Shown in pieces: positions 28,501-37,259 of a stretch of DNA of 64,000 bases. The DNA comes from Deinococcales bacterium. Lineage in GTDB: Bacteria > Deinococcota > Deinococci > Deinococcales > JAAFIG01. Both the position numbers and the translations under genes were made by a program. Position 1 is the first letter of the stretch, and every line of letters starts with the position of its first letter. Under the pieces are notes generated by a model. It was not told the origin of the DNA and ran no database searches. It saw only the letters and a program-made list of their open reading frames with translations. Where the stretch lies: contig JAAFIG010000009.1 of NCBI GenBank assembly GCA_013298595.1, positions 83,216 to 147,215 of the forward strand, in the 5' to 3' direction.

Positions 28501-31500
28501 TCGAGTGCAAAGTTGGTTGAGTCGTTTCGGTAACGGTATACCCCGCTAAGCTACTCTTGGGTAATTGCCCAAAGAAGTAACCACCAACTGGTACACCACC
28601 TGCTGGAACGGTAATGGTTACTGGTACGGCTGGTGCACCATTAATTGAAACATTATTGGTGACTGTGCCACCACCTGCGACAGCAGCACTGGCAGTTGTT
28701 GTTGTAATAACAATATCGCGGTTGAGATCGTCTCTACCAGCTAAGGTGATGGTTTGACCACCCAAGCCAACATCGCCAGCATCGAAGGTGTTGTCATCTA
28801 CAACTGTACGGAAAACTCGTCCTGCCAGTGTGGCTGGTGGTAATTCAGCGAAATTATTGGCAATACTGTTTTGATTGCTACCAAGTACCACAGCACTAAT
28901 CACATTGTTGGCAGCCGTACCAGTTGGCGTACCACCAATGGTACCAACAGCGGTGTTGGTGACTGTACTAATGAAATTAGCTGGTTGTGTTTCTGTGATG
29001 GTGTACGTTGCTGGACGCAAAGCCCCAAAGTAATAGCCACCAACTGGTAAACCAGCAGGTACAGTTACACTGACTGGTGTAGCAGCTCCACCATTGATGG
29101 AAACATTATTGGTAACTGTGCCACCTGCTGCTACAACCGCACTGGCTGTGGTGGTGGTAATTGTGACAACTTGCCCAAGATCGTTAGTACCCGTCAATGT
29201 GACAGTCACACCTGCAATACCAGGTTCACCAGCTTGTTGAATATTATCGTTGTTACTGGTTTGGAAAACCACACCCGCGATACTTGAGAGCACAACTTCG
29301 GCAAAGTTATTGCCACTCGAGGTTTGACCTGCACCAAGTACCAAGTTGTTAATGATATCTGGAGTCGTACCCAAAGGTGTAGTAGTTCCTGCTGTTCCGC
29401 CTGTTGTGGCAGCACCTGATGTAGTAATACCATCGGCTGTACCTGTTGGTTGGATGCGTTCCTCAACACTGTATGAACCGCGTTTCAAACCAGCAAAAGC
29501 GGTGATGGCTGTACCTGTGCAATCCACGCTCGGGAATACATTGGTTGCACCTGAGGCAAAGCTGTAATTACCGTTCACATCTGTGCGAGTCGAGAAGGTA
29601 ACGGCTGTATCAGCATTTAAGCCTGTGCCACCAGCAACACCATCTAAACCAAAGTCTGTGCCAGTTAAAGTAATGCACTGATTTGCCAATGGTGTATCTG
29701 TTCCTACAAGGAAAACACCGTTGCTAAGCCCGTTATCTTGGAAAACCTGACCACTAATTGCACCTGTGCGCTCACCAAAGTCTTGCAATGTTTGATTGGT
29801 GGTGACATTGGTTAAATTAATAACATTGCTTGGATTCTGTGCTGCATTGCCATAAGCACCCGGTTGGGTCTCGGTGATTTGTACACTCGAGCCACTTGGA
29901 ATAATCGCGCTGTAATCACCATTGGTATCGGTGATTAAGTTACGTGTAAATGGTGCTCCTGTTGGTGGTGTGACCAAAATTGTAATTGCTACACCTTGAA
30001 TACCAGGATTAGTTCCACGCACACCACTCGAGGCAACATCGTTATAGACCCGACCACTAACAGTCACTGGAACAATCACAGATACTTGGGTTGGGTCTAA
30101 TCCACCTGTGGTATTTGGTTGATTAATAGCGGCTGTTGGTGGGGTGACACCTGTTGGTGCTGGTCCTGTGATGCTGTTATCTGTTTTGACACCAGCTATT
30201 GGTAAGTTACCTGCTGTTAATGTGGCTTGATTATCTAAAGTCACTGGTGGTGTTGCCGTGACAAGGGTTGGCACGGTCACACGAATCACTTCGCCAGGAG
30301 CAATCGAAGCAATGGCTGTGGTTGGTAAATTCGTATTGGTAGCAGCAGGGAAAGCAGTTGGCGGTATGGCTCGAGTAATTTGGGCTTGTCCCACTGTTAA
30401 CCCAGCTGGGAATGTATCGGCGATTACCACATTGGTTAAAGCCACTGTACCCGTATTTTTGTAAAAAATTGTCCAGAGAATCGTATCGTTCTGAGTCACG
30501 CTTTGGCTGAGGTCGGCATCATTGGAAATCTCGACAAATTTCCAACCAGCCGCTGTTGGTGTCGCCACCACAGGTGCCAGTGTTAGATTTTGTCCAGCCA
30601 ACGCTGTTTGAGGAATGGTTGTACCTGTTGGTAAACCAACACCAATATTGGCTGGCACAGTGGTTGTGGTGTCAGCATTATCGGTCAGCGTTGTTAAGCT
30701 CGAGTACGCAGCAACTGTGGCTGTTGCTTGGTTTGTTAAGTTTGTGCCAACCCCACCAGTTATGGTTACTGGAATAACAATCCGAATCACTTCATTGGGC
30801 ACAACTGTGGCTAATGGACTCGAGAGCACCGAACCAGTACCTGCAAAGCCTGCATTCATACCTGTGGTGGTAGCAGTTGTAAAGGTTGTGGCAGGTGGTA
30901 CTAATCTCGAGATGGTTGGTGTACCAGCCACGGTCATGTTACTGCTAAGCGTATCGGTGATGTCCACACCAGTGATATTGGCTGTACCTTCGTGCTTGTA
31001 GTAAATCACCCAGTTGAGGGTATCGCCAACTGTGGTGGTTTGGCTGTTATCAGCATCAACTGTGCGAACCACATACTTATAACCCACCAATGGCGGTGTG
31101 ATATTGAGGGTAGCGTTGGCTGGAGCTGGGTTTGAGCCACGGTCTGTTTTAAGAGCATCAGCTGGAATGGTGTTTGGGAAACTACCCACAGTCGTTGTTG
31201 TTGCACCTCTGACATTTAAAACAATGGTACAAGTTCCAGGGGTTGCACCAACAGCCGCAGGAATTGTACCTCCTGTCGCATAAGTAAATGAGGTGGCTGT
31301 GGTGCTAAGCGATGCCGCATTGCAACCAACGCTCGAGGCAACGCCTGTAATTTGTAAACTCGAGCTGACCGAATCGGTGAATGGTGCGCTAAGTGTGGCA
31401 ATACCAGCCGTGGCATAATTGCTAAGCGTAATGGTCAGTTGACTGGTTGCATTGGGTTCAATACGGGTTGGGTTGTAACTCTTAGCAACAGTCGGTGGAA

Positions 31501-34500
31501 TAAAATTGGTATTAAGCGTTGCTTGTGTCCCATTGCGCGGGTTAATGACTGTTCCACCCGAATCGGCTTCGGCATTGGTGCGTGGAATTTGGTTAAGGAA
31601 AGTTGGCGCAGTACTTGTACCAACTCGGTTTGCGACAACATCCACTTCGATGGTACAAAATCCACCAGAAGCTAAATTGCCGCCTGATAAACTCCAACTG
31701 GTTGCATTAGCAAAAGCAGCTATTGAACCACCGCAGGTATTGGTTGGTGTGGTTGGTACTGGCGCAATTTTCATACCTGTCGGCGTTCCAGTAGCTGTAC
31801 CGTCGGATGTGAAATTATCGGTGATATTTAAAGCCGTCAAAGCACTCGGGTAGGCGTTACGCAATACCAACCGCAATCTCGAGACTCCTGTACCTGCAAC
31901 CACTGTGGTTGGTGTGAAGCTTTTTTCCATGCGAAAAGTTGTGAAAATAACCACTGAACTTTGCGTGGAAATACCAGCAGCCCCGACAGTATTGGTAGCG
32001 CGTTGGTCGGTGGTTACAACATTGATTGGGATTTTATTGACATTAGCACCAGCAATGTAACCTGTTACATCCACTTCGACTACACAAGTACTATTGGCGG
32101 CAATAGCTCCACCTGTTAAACCAAATTGGCGATTGGCATTGGTGGCTAAACCCTGAGATACACCAACCGCATTTACGACAGGCGTAGCAGCTGTGTTTGT
32201 TACAGTACCATCTGCATTAAAGGTTGGCACATTGGCACTGCAAGTTGTTGTCGCATTGGGCGGGTTAGCAATTTCAACACGCAATGGGCATTCAGGCGCA
32301 CTCGAGCTACCCAGAGTTGTACAAGCACCAAATGGCACACCATCTCGAGTGAAGAAATCGGTAAAGGACACACCGCTTAAAACATACGCATTGTTATTGG
32401 TCAGTGTTACGCGTAAACGTGTGGTTTGCCCAGGGTCAATATCAGAAGTCAGGAAAATCTTATCAATACCAATCGCTGCTGGAGAAACAGTTAGTGTGGC
32501 TGCGGCAGGGGTATTATTTGTCACACCTTGTGTTGTTGTGACATTGCTGGTTGGAATCGTATTGGTTTGGTCAACTTGTCCGTTGGCTACTGGTGATTCA
32601 ACACTTAACGAAACAGAACATGTAAATGGCGCTGGTGTTGAACCCGCACCAGCCGCTGGCAAACGAATACCACTGATACTAACAATATTGCCTGTTGTAT
32701 CAATATTCTGCCCTGCGCCAATTGTAGGCACAGCAGAAGTGGCTGTCCGACAAGTTGTACTGACTTGTGCAGGACTCGAGACAACCAAATTACCTGGGGC
32801 AACAAAAGCTGCCAGATCATCGGTTAAACCTGTGATGTCTATGGCTCGAGTGGGGTCATTGTTGGTAAGATCAATGCTTAAACGGGTTCGTCCGCCAGGT
32901 CCAACTTGGCTTGGTGCGAAACTCTTAGCAATTTGAATACCATCACGCACTGTTAATGTTGCACCATCCCCAATTAAATTAGCTGTACCTGAACTCGAGC
33001 GTACTTGGTAAGAAGCAATAGTATTTGGGTAAACGCCAGCAGTACTTGAACGTGCTCTGAAGGTGATAACACAATCTGTTCCTGCGTTTAATGTTGCGCC
33101 ACTCAATTGTAATGCAGCATTGCCGCTACCTGCTGCATTGACCAAATTAGTTGTGGCAGCACCGCAACCCGTATTGGTTAATTGATCGTAAATAACACCG
33201 TCTGGTAAATCATCATCTGGTGTGAAAGAAACACCTGTTTCGGTTGGCGCACCTGCTGGTAAACTCAGTGTAATGCGGAAAAAACCCGAACGGGTTGGCA
33301 CTAAATTCTGAGCGATATCACGTAGAATAGCGGCATTGCTTGGGTCAAATACTGGCGCAGCAGCTAAATTGCCAGTAGCATCGGCGCTGCTCGAGACTCG
33401 CTTATCGAGATTGATAATTGTGCCTGTCACACCTGTTGGTACAACAAAAACACTAGCACTTTGGTCTTGGAAAACAGCTTGGTTTCCACCAGCAGTAATG
33501 TTAGCACCCAGTAATGTGTTGGTTTTTGTACCCGTAGTAATACCTGTAGCACCACGCACTGGAACCAGAATGGTACAACTGGCAGAAGCTGCTAGTGTCA
33601 AACCTGTCACTTGGATACCACGTTGTCCAGCTGCCACAGCCGCAAAAGCAGGAGCAGCATTGGGAATATTTGTTGCACCTTGGCTTGTGCCACCACATGA
33701 AGGCGGCGTAACTGTTACTGCTGCGCCTGTTAGCTCGAGATCAAGTGGTGTTCCCGTGGGTGCTCCACCAACTGTGAAGTAATCGGTAACATTGACACTT
33801 GATACTGGGGTGGTCAAACGATTTGTCACTGTTAAACGCATGACTGTTGCAATGGTTTGTGAGTTGCTGGTCGAAACACGGGTTAATGTGGTTGGCGCAT
33901 CAAACGACTTAGCTGAATCAAGCGATTGATAGGTTAATGATCTCGAGACTCCCGAAGCATTTGTCACACCTTCACGGGTGGTAACAGCATTTGCAGGGAT
34001 GGTGTTGGTAAACACACCCGAGCTAGTACCAACAACTGTGAAACTCACATCACAAAATGAATTGGGTGCAATCCGTGGCACTGTGATTTGCACATTATTT
34101 GGTGTACCAACTGGTGTGAAAACAGTATCAGGTGTTGCTGCACCAACCGCTAAACACCCACTCGAGAAAGTACGAGTGGTGTTGGCAAATATCAGTGGTG
34201 TTGGCAATTGATCTGAAATCACAACATTATTGATGTTTTGGGCAGTGTCGTTATTGCGAACGCGTACAGTTAAGGCAACATTGGTGCTGGTGTTTTCGGT
34301 TAAGTTATTGCCCACTGCTGCACTACCAGAACCAACTGTACCAAAGCCTTTATTGATACTCGGAGCATCCACTGTTGGAATGACCACATTTTCTTGAATA
34401 TTCTCGTTTTGGTAACGTCCGCCGCCTGGCTTTGGTAAATCCAGCACAGGTTGTGGATCAGTTGCCACAGGCGGACTCGAGCGACCAGGTAAGATATTTG

Positions 34501-35062
34501 GATTGCTGCCCAGTATCGCACTACGCACTTCGACTTCGACGAAACAAGTACCACGGTCGCCATTACTGGCTGGTATTGTTAGATTTTGCAATGTCACAGA
34601 TGTTCCAGCAGCATTGGTAGAAACAACACTGGCATTGGTAATAAATGTAGACCCAACGGCTGGAGCAATGGCACCACAATTAGAAACACCCGTTGCTCCT
34701 GGTGTCGGATTGGCAATCACCCGAAAACGAGGCGGATTGGTGGTGGTGACTAAACCCGTGTTTACCCTTGGACCACCTGCAAAACCAGTATCTGTAAATT
34801 GATCGGTAATCGGAAATCCTAGTGCTACACTACCAGGAGCAACGGGAACAATGACTGCTGCTGGTGTATCATTAAATAACTGAAACCGCAAAATAAATGG
34901 TTCATTCGGATTTGGTGTTGGATTGATACTTCCCGCCAGATCAAAAAATTTTTTATTGATCTGAACCGAAACCGTATCTATTTGTGCATTCGCACTCGAG
35001 AGCAGCCCCACTGCTCCTGCCAAAATAATTGCGCCTAAACGCGTTGCCCATAATCGTCTCAT
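22523..35062 (-). CDS. Giant 4179-aa surface protein with DUF11/DUF7933-like and SdrD_B repeats
   Basis: First gene of the operon. A signal peptide is cut near SSANA (residue 26). Residues ~30-1660 hold many Ig-like repeats of the KSF.P..V..G..SRL.I.L.N type (DUF7933/DUF11-like). From ~1665 on I count fourteen SdrD_B-type repeats (G.VF.DTNGNG..DPGE.GI..V.V.LTD), seven of them consecutive at ~3070-3790, with Ca-binding-like DxNxDG loops, interspersed with DUF11 domains. There is no LPXTG sorting signal or transmembrane anchor at the C-terminus, which ends in plain beta-strand sequence, so it must be held by another protein, probably the coupled 2695-aa product. Likely an adhesin or surface-layer filament. 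A GGAAGGGG Shine-Dalgarno sequence precedes the ATG. Confidence 0.82.
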   Translation of the reverse strand: MRRLWATRLGAIILAGAVGLLSSANAQIDTVSVQINKKFFDLAGSINPTPNPNEPFILRFQLFNDTPAAVIVPVAPGSVALGFPITDQFTDTGFAGGPRVNTGLVTTTNPPRFRVIANPTPGATGVSNCGAIAPAVGSTFITNASVVSTNAAGTSVTLQNLTIPASNGDRGTCFVEVEVRSAILGSNPNILPGRSSPPVATDPQPVLDLPKPGGGRYQNENIQENVVIPTVDAPSINKGFGTVGSGSAAVGNNLTENTSTNVALTVRVRNNDTAQNINNVVISDQLPTPLIFANTTRTFSSGCLAVGAATPDTVFTPVGTPNNVQITVPRIAPNSFCDVSFTVVGTSSGVFTNTIPANAVTTREGVTNASGVSRSLTYQSLDSAKSFDAPTTLTRVSTSNSQTIATVMRLTVTNRLTTPVSSVNVTDYFTVGGAPTGTPLDLELTGAAVTVTPPSCGGTSQGATNIPNAAPAFAAVAAGQRGIQVTGLTLAASASCTILVPVRGATGITTGTKTNTLLGANITAGGNQAVFQDQSASVFVVPTGVTGTIINLDKRVSSSADATGNLAAAPVFDPSNAAILRDIAQNLVPTRSGFFRITLSLPAGAPTETGVSFTPDDDLPDGVIYDQLTNTGCGAATTNLVNAAGSGNAALQLSGATLNAGTDCVITFRARSSTAGVYPNTIASYQVRSSSGTANLIGDGATLTVRDGIQIAKSFAPSQVGPGGRTRLSIDLTNNDPTRAIDITGLTDDLAAFVAPGNLVVSSPAQVSTTCRTATSAVPTIGAGQNIDTTGNIVSISGIRLPAAGAGSTPAPFTCSVSLSVESPVANGQVDQTNTIPTSNVTTTQGVTNNTPAAATLTVSPAAIGIDKIFLTSDIDPGQTTRLRVTLTNNNAYVLSGVSFTDFFTRDGVPFGACTTLGSSSAPECPLRVEIANPPNATTTCSANVPTFNADGTVTNTAATPVVNAVGVSQGLATNANRQFGLTGGAIAANSTCVVEVDVTGYIAGANVNKIPINVVTTDQRATNTVGAAGISTQSSVVIFTTFRMEKSFTPTTVVAGTGVSRLRLVLRNAYPSALTALNITDNFTSDGTATGTPTGMKIAPVPTTPTNTCGGSIAAFANATSWSLSGGNLASGGFCTIEVDVVANRVGTSTAPTFLNQIPRTNAEADSGGTVINPRNGTQATLNTNFIPPTVAKSYNPTRIEPNATSQLTITLSNYATAGIATLSAPFTDSVSSSLQITGVASSVGCNAASLSTTATSFTYATGGTIPAAVGATPGTCTIVLNVRGATTTTVGSFPNTIPADALKTDRGSNPAPANATLNITPPLVGYKYVVRTVDADNSQTTTVGDTLNWVIYYKHEGTANITGVDITDTLSSNMTVAGTPTISRLVPPATTFTTATTTGMNAGFAGTGSVLSSPLATVVPNEVIRIVIPVTITGGVGTNLTNQATATVAAYSSLTTLTDNADTTTTVPANIGVGLPTGTTIPQTALAGQNLTLAPVVATPTAAGWKFVEISNDADLSQSVTQNDTILWTIFYKNTGTVALTNVVIADTFPAGLTVGQAQITRAIPPTAFPAATNTNLPTTAIASIAPGEVIRVTVPTLVTATPPVTLDNQATLTAGNLPIAGVKTDNSITGPAPTGVTPPTAAINQPNTTGGLDPTQVSVIVPVTVSGRVYNDVASSGVRGTNPGIQGVAITILVTPPTGAPFTRNLITDTNGDYSAIIPSGSSVQITETQPGAYGNAAQNPSNVINLTNVTTNQTLQDFGERTGAISGQVFQDNGLSNGVFLVGTDTPLANQCITLTGTDFGLDGVAGGTGLNADTAVTFSTRTDVNGNYSFASGATNVFPSVDCTGTAITAFAGLKRGSYSVEERIQPTGTADGITTSGAATTGGTAGTTTPLGTTPDIINNLVLGAGQTSSGNNFAEVVLSSIAGVVFQTSNNDNIQQAGEPGIAGVTVTLTGTNDLGQVVTITTTTASAVVAAGGTVTNNVSINGGAATPVSVTVPAGLPVGGYYFGALRPATYTITETQPANFISTVTNTAVGTIGGTPTGTAANNVISAVVLGSNQNSIANNFAELPPATLAGRVFRTVVDDNTFDAGDVGLGGQTITLAGRDDLNRDIVITTTTASAAVAGGGTVTNNVSINGAPAVPVTITVPAGGVPVGGYFFGQLPKSSLAGYTVTETTQPTLHSSTVTNTRAGNPTNGTPANDATSSVIANFGDNLVNYDFGELQSDLSITKSLDVATPTIGQNVVFTITVTNNGFSNNTGISVRDFLPSGYTFISSTPAVGSGVTRTAVTGGDQLDWTVGNLTASGASSTATLLVRATVNATATLANTNNFVQVQNAAVADPDSTPGDNTTNTNTAADDDANAVPTQIKAAPSISGFVYLDVNNNTTRGIGENGLGNPNTNPAPTPVPTITLTGTDINGNPVNRTATPDSSTGAWSITDLLPPATGTTYTLTQDQPTNYSNGSTNVGTGATVNGTANSATNTITRIDLQGNENGINFNFGELLADLTIAKAQVGGTTIQAGQLGVQFQIITVNNGPTQATGVVVRDFLPSGYSYVSSTIGGGAATPTITAVAGGTQLEWNVGTLNNNQSNLIIVTVNVDANSANVTPATTRNFVQIQASNMLDPDSTPGDNTTNIDTAADDDSESSPTISGLNTLAGRSYLDVNDSGVFDAGTDLPLSGVQVILTGTDINGAVTQQSAFTSGTGEYVFTNLLDTPGTVGSPTSTGYTVTQLQPATTNRSTTVGDSAGTASSTGNPALLTVPPGTSVGGQVTNIQLIDTVSINRTEINFGELRADLSLSKTIINPLPPIQPLVGSNVTFRLAVQNSGETRATGIVVQDVLPAGYSFVSSSNASATNAAGTITWNVGALNAGAASSVDIVAQVEANKTVAEYTNAAQITASDVLDPDSQPNNGTTNGQDDTSSVVTTPIPVADLQITKTDGITAPATINAGAVNTYTIVVTNAGPSNVIGAGVTDTLPNAFYAATGRQWRCVQAAAAGGATCPAGTTGFQTGDLATNADLAANSSLTFEVRGTLLNPINGTISNTATVAVPAGVVDPTPSNNDATDTTPIAPGDVIGVVFVDTNGNGSQDPGELGIPNIDVVLTDVNGVTRTVQTNATGNYTFLNIPAGAATVDVITTDPDFPAQHVQTAGTDPSPVNVVSGGTVAGANPADAGFDGYQPRGDVNGVVFIDTNGNGSQDPGEVGIPNITVTLTDPFGGTKTTTTGANGTYSFTGVPAGISTVDVDTTDPDFPANHVQTAGTDPSPVTVVFGQNNNAGFDGYQPRGDVVGIIFYDTNGNGALDSGEPRLGGVDVKITDAFGGIRTVTTNASGEYTALSVPASATPATVDVVESTLPAGVSQTAGTDPSPVVVQVGKTVANANPNDAGIDGYRRQGTVTGVVFTDTNGDGIQNPGEPGIPNVDVQITDAGGKVTTVTTGSDGKYTAPGVLEGTAIVNVVDATLPPNLTQTAGLDSSPVNVVANTTNDAGFDGYRPQGSVFGRVFLDPNGNKIQDLGEPGINNVTVQITDSAGKVVTTTTNASGDWSVLGVLSGNATVKVIDSTLPVGVVLTTTGSDPNVVNVLPNIANDAGKDGYQQRGTLTGHVWRDDNNDGIQQPTEPNFPNVLVTITDLGGTPVQVRTDANGNYTADVAAGPVNVVYTTPDNHRLTTANSTQTVNVPPAGNAKAADVGYQPLFGGLTGRVFYDTNNNGVQDPGEPGIAGVRVEITDAKGNLKVVTTDANGDYATGDRDLAFGSATVKVIDPTGHVLTTNNNPQVVQVPAGAIGRVPNVGYVRPSIRLEKNVVVGDQVIPRDQQPTVLVGGTLAYQLSVINNGVVVVSNVVITDTLPIGLQYQAGSSTAAGAVIADPTLSTNAEGKQVLVWTLPGSIAANASRSIRFKTIVTPAANNGNLLNVASATATAANGTTTVGVQSNASIAAVKVSLGVFNPRTTIVGRVYFDNNNNDSFERDTDEAVQGARVYLSDGRWAVTDTLGRYSIPDVEPGRHAVRLDPFTAPFTCKYVPDDAPCTRFVVAPETGGITIEDFLLNPPTGAAVKSRSTLVQRGPVTLTKAIAQGGAGYAVTITITLEKAVQNLVITDPLPTGTVERGVPQISNKQPFTFDGTTLRLTGVVPAGTYTITYPLFTPLPPDLVLTDPDISYEEIFTLIQLPVPNSDEVIR

Positions 35063-35136
35063 ACCGTTCCCCTTCCAATGCGGAATTGCCGACCCGTTTC
35101 ATTCATATTTTCAACTCTCCCAGAGTTATACTTCTT

Positions 35137-35154
35137 AGTTTAGCCAATTGCTAA
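35137..35154 (-). promoter_or_regulatory. Promoter/dyad candidate for the giant operon
   Basis: On the minus strand a TAAACT box (35137-35142) overlaps the dyad TTAGC-AATTG-GCTAA (35140-35154), about 75 bp upstream of the ATG. A TATAAC box lies slightly further downstream. The -35 is unclear, so this is tentative. The remaining sequence up to 35300 shows nothing else. Confidence 0.3.
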
Positions 35155-35300
35155 GCCGTCCAAATGCAATCTATCCCTCAATAGAACGTGCAAAAACACC
35201 TTATTTGACGCATCGGTTCTCATCTTGACGAAATGTGGAAAATTCAAGAGTACAGAATAAACCCTTTCAAATTCCTTACAACCATTTTTCAGTCTATTTT

Positions 35301-36077
35301 TTATAGCAACTCGAGACGATAAAAAGTTTGTTCACCTGTGTCATGTAAATCTGTAACAACATAACCACACTGAAAATAATGAGCAAACACCACCCGATGC
35401 GCTTCCCGCCACGTCCGAGCCGCCTCGAGATTCTGTGCTTTTAGCACATTGATATCTCGAGGGCTTTGAATTAACAAAACCCCTTCTGCTTGTAAATTTG
35501 GCATGGTTGCACAAGCTTTGGAGTCTGCCTCGAGCACCAAAGTTCCCGAAGGTGCAGTTTTTGCTTTCTCGAGCATTATTTTGGTTAAATCCCATTCAAC
35601 AAAAAACCGATCTGCGGGCAAACCAGCGTAAATTCCACCACGCAACGCATACCAATCTGGGTGATACGAAACCGCTCTGGCATTTAATTTACCCAAATTC
35701 AAACGCGCATTTTTGGTTAAAAGCGGATCAAACGTCCAAGTCATTAAGCTGTACCCCATCGCCACAGCTCGAGATCGTTGATGCAATTTTAAGCGAGTGG
35801 CTAAACCACTGGCTTGATGCTCTGGGCGAATTGCCAGCATATGCGAATGCTGCACCAAAACACCTTTGTACATGGCAGGGAAACTATACGCAAAACCCAC
35901 AGGCACACTCGAGCCAACCACAAACGCCGCACAAACCACTCCACCCATATGGGCATGAACCGTGAACAAACTAGCAGGGGTTAAATCCCGATCTGGATAC
36001 CCCCACGCACTTTGTTGAACATCCTCGAGTCCTTCCATGTCAAAAGCATTCTCGAGGTCTTTAATGATGTACTCCAT
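35301..36077 (-). CDS. GNAT-superfamily acetyltransferase-like protein (COG3375 type)
   Basis: A 258-aa protein matching the predicted-acetyltransferase group COG3375. It has an N-terminal LEDVQQSAWGYPDRDLTPASL segment, then a GNAT core with VGFAYSFPA, the SHMLAIRPEHQASGLATRLKL acetyl-CoA loop and WTFDPLLTKNARLNLGKLNA, the hallmark of this group. Residues past 170 are a less conserved C-terminal extension. Substrate unknown. Some relatives sit with N-acylamino-acid racemases, but none is nearby. The gene is followed by the giant operon in the same direction, with a 238-bp gap. Leaderless-type TACACT box upstream. Confidence 0.85.
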   Translation of the reverse strand: MEYIIKDLENAFDMEGLEDVQQSAWGYPDRDLTPASLFTVHAHMGGVVCAAFVVGSSVPVGFAYSFPAMYKGVLVQHSHMLAIRPEHQASGLATRLKLHQRSRAVAMGYSLMTWTFDPLLTKNARLNLGKLNARAVSYHPDWYALRGGIYAGLPADRFFVEWDLTKIMLEKAKTAPSGTLVLEADSKACATMPNLQAEGVLLIQSPRDINVLKAQNLEAARTWREAHRVVFAHYFQCGYVVTDLHDTGEQTFYRLELL

Positions 36078-36089
36078 ATGCTTAGTGTA
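36078..36089 (-). promoter_or_regulatory. TANNNT -10 box for leaderless start at 36077
   Basis: On the minus strand TACACT (36084-36089), six bases, then the ATG ending at 36077. No Shine-Dalgarno sequence. Confidence 0.5.
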
Positions 36090-36096
36090 TCAGTGT

Positions 36097-37257
36097 CTAT
36101 CCATCCGAGGTTGGTGCAGGTTGCAACAACGCAATCAATGCACCTAAAAACAACACAACTGCCGACCATGCCAAACCAATTTGTAAACCACCCGCAGTAT
36201 CGCTCAGCCAGCCAGAAATCAGTGGACCGACACTTTGCCCAGCCGCAAAAACAATGGTGAATAAGGTAATCCCAGCACTCCATGCACTCGAGGGTAAGTA
36301 CCGCCGAGCTAACGCCGTAGTAGCGCTAACCACCGATAGAAACGAACCAAAACACAGCGCCGATAACAACATCACCATAAACTGGCTCGAGAAAAGTGGT
36401 AAAACTGCACCAACTGCCACCACTGCTAATGCCGCCGCTAAACCTCGAGCACCATGCCAAACAACTATTGGTGTGCTCCAAACTCGAGCCACAAACATGG
36501 TGCTGAGACCAAGCATAGCCCAGAACAAAGCAATCTCGAGGGTTGTTGCCCCACGGCTTTTCATAAATGCCACCGAGAATGTCATATACGCAATGTATCC
36601 AAGGGCAAAGCAGGCATATGCTAGTAACGAAAATTTGAGCTGCCATGCCGACCACTTGTGGCTACTCAAGGTTGTGGTTTTGAAATCAGGTAAATGCCAC
36701 GCAGCCAAACTCGAGAAAATCGCAAAAATCAGCGCAACAAAACCAAGAGCAACCCATAAAACACGCCAATTAAATTGCAACTCGAGCGCAAATGGTAAAG
36801 AAATTCCTGAGAGTAAAATCCCAAAACCAGCCCCTGCATAATACGTGCTCAGCATGGTAGCAGCTTGTTTTGGGTAACTCGAGGCAGCATGGGCGATCAG
36901 TACACCGCCTGCGATAAATACCACCGCACCACTGATCCCAGCGAGGCAACGCAACACCAATAACCACAGATAATTATCGGAGAAGCCACTGCCAATTAAT
37001 GCCAAACTAGTCAGTACTAAACCACCCATAAAAGCCTGACGTGTACCAAGTGCTGGCATGAAAATACTTGCCAATAATGCACCGAATAAATACCCTAGCG
37101 CATTCGCTGTGTTCATACCACCCGCTAAAGCATATGTCCAACTCAATTCTGCTTGCATCGGCGGTAATAACAACGCATAGGCAAACCGTGCCAAACCAAG
37201 TGCCACCGTTGCACCTAATGCCAAACCAATGGCTGTTTGTATGGCTCGAGAGAGCAC
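36097..37257 (-). CDS. MFS transporter, YbfB/YjiJ family
   Basis: An inner-membrane major facilitator protein with twelve predicted hydrophobic segments (386 aa from the start chosen here). The first helices carry the signature LGLARFAYALLLPPM and the NTANALGYLFGALLA motif of the YbfB/YjiJ family, uncharacterised transporters probably exporting small molecules. I place the start at the GTG at 37257, because CGGAGGT lies six bases before it and the frame begins right at the stop of the flavin-reductase gene. A longer reading to 37344 would run 85 bp into that gene. The two form an operon, divergent from an ArsR-type regulator that may control them. Confidence 0.86.
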   Translation of the reverse strand: MLSRAIQTAIGLALGATVALGLARFAYALLLPPMQAELSWTYALAGGMNTANALGYLFGALLASIFMPALGTRQAFMGGLVLTSLALIGSGFSDNYLWLLVLRCLAGISGAVVFIAGGVLIAHAASSYPKQAATMLSTYYAGAGFGILLSGISLPFALELQFNWRVLWVALGFVALIFAIFSSLAAWHLPDFKTTTLSSHKWSAWQLKFSLLAYACFALGYIAYMTFSVAFMKSRGATTLEIALFWAMLGLSTMFVARVWSTPIVVWHGARGLAAALAVVAVGAVLPLFSSQFMVMLLSALCFGSFLSVVSATTALARRYLPSSAWSAGITLFTIVFAAGQSVGPLISGWLSDTAGGLQIGLAWSAVVLFLGALIALLQPAPTSDG

Positions 37258-37259
37258 GG

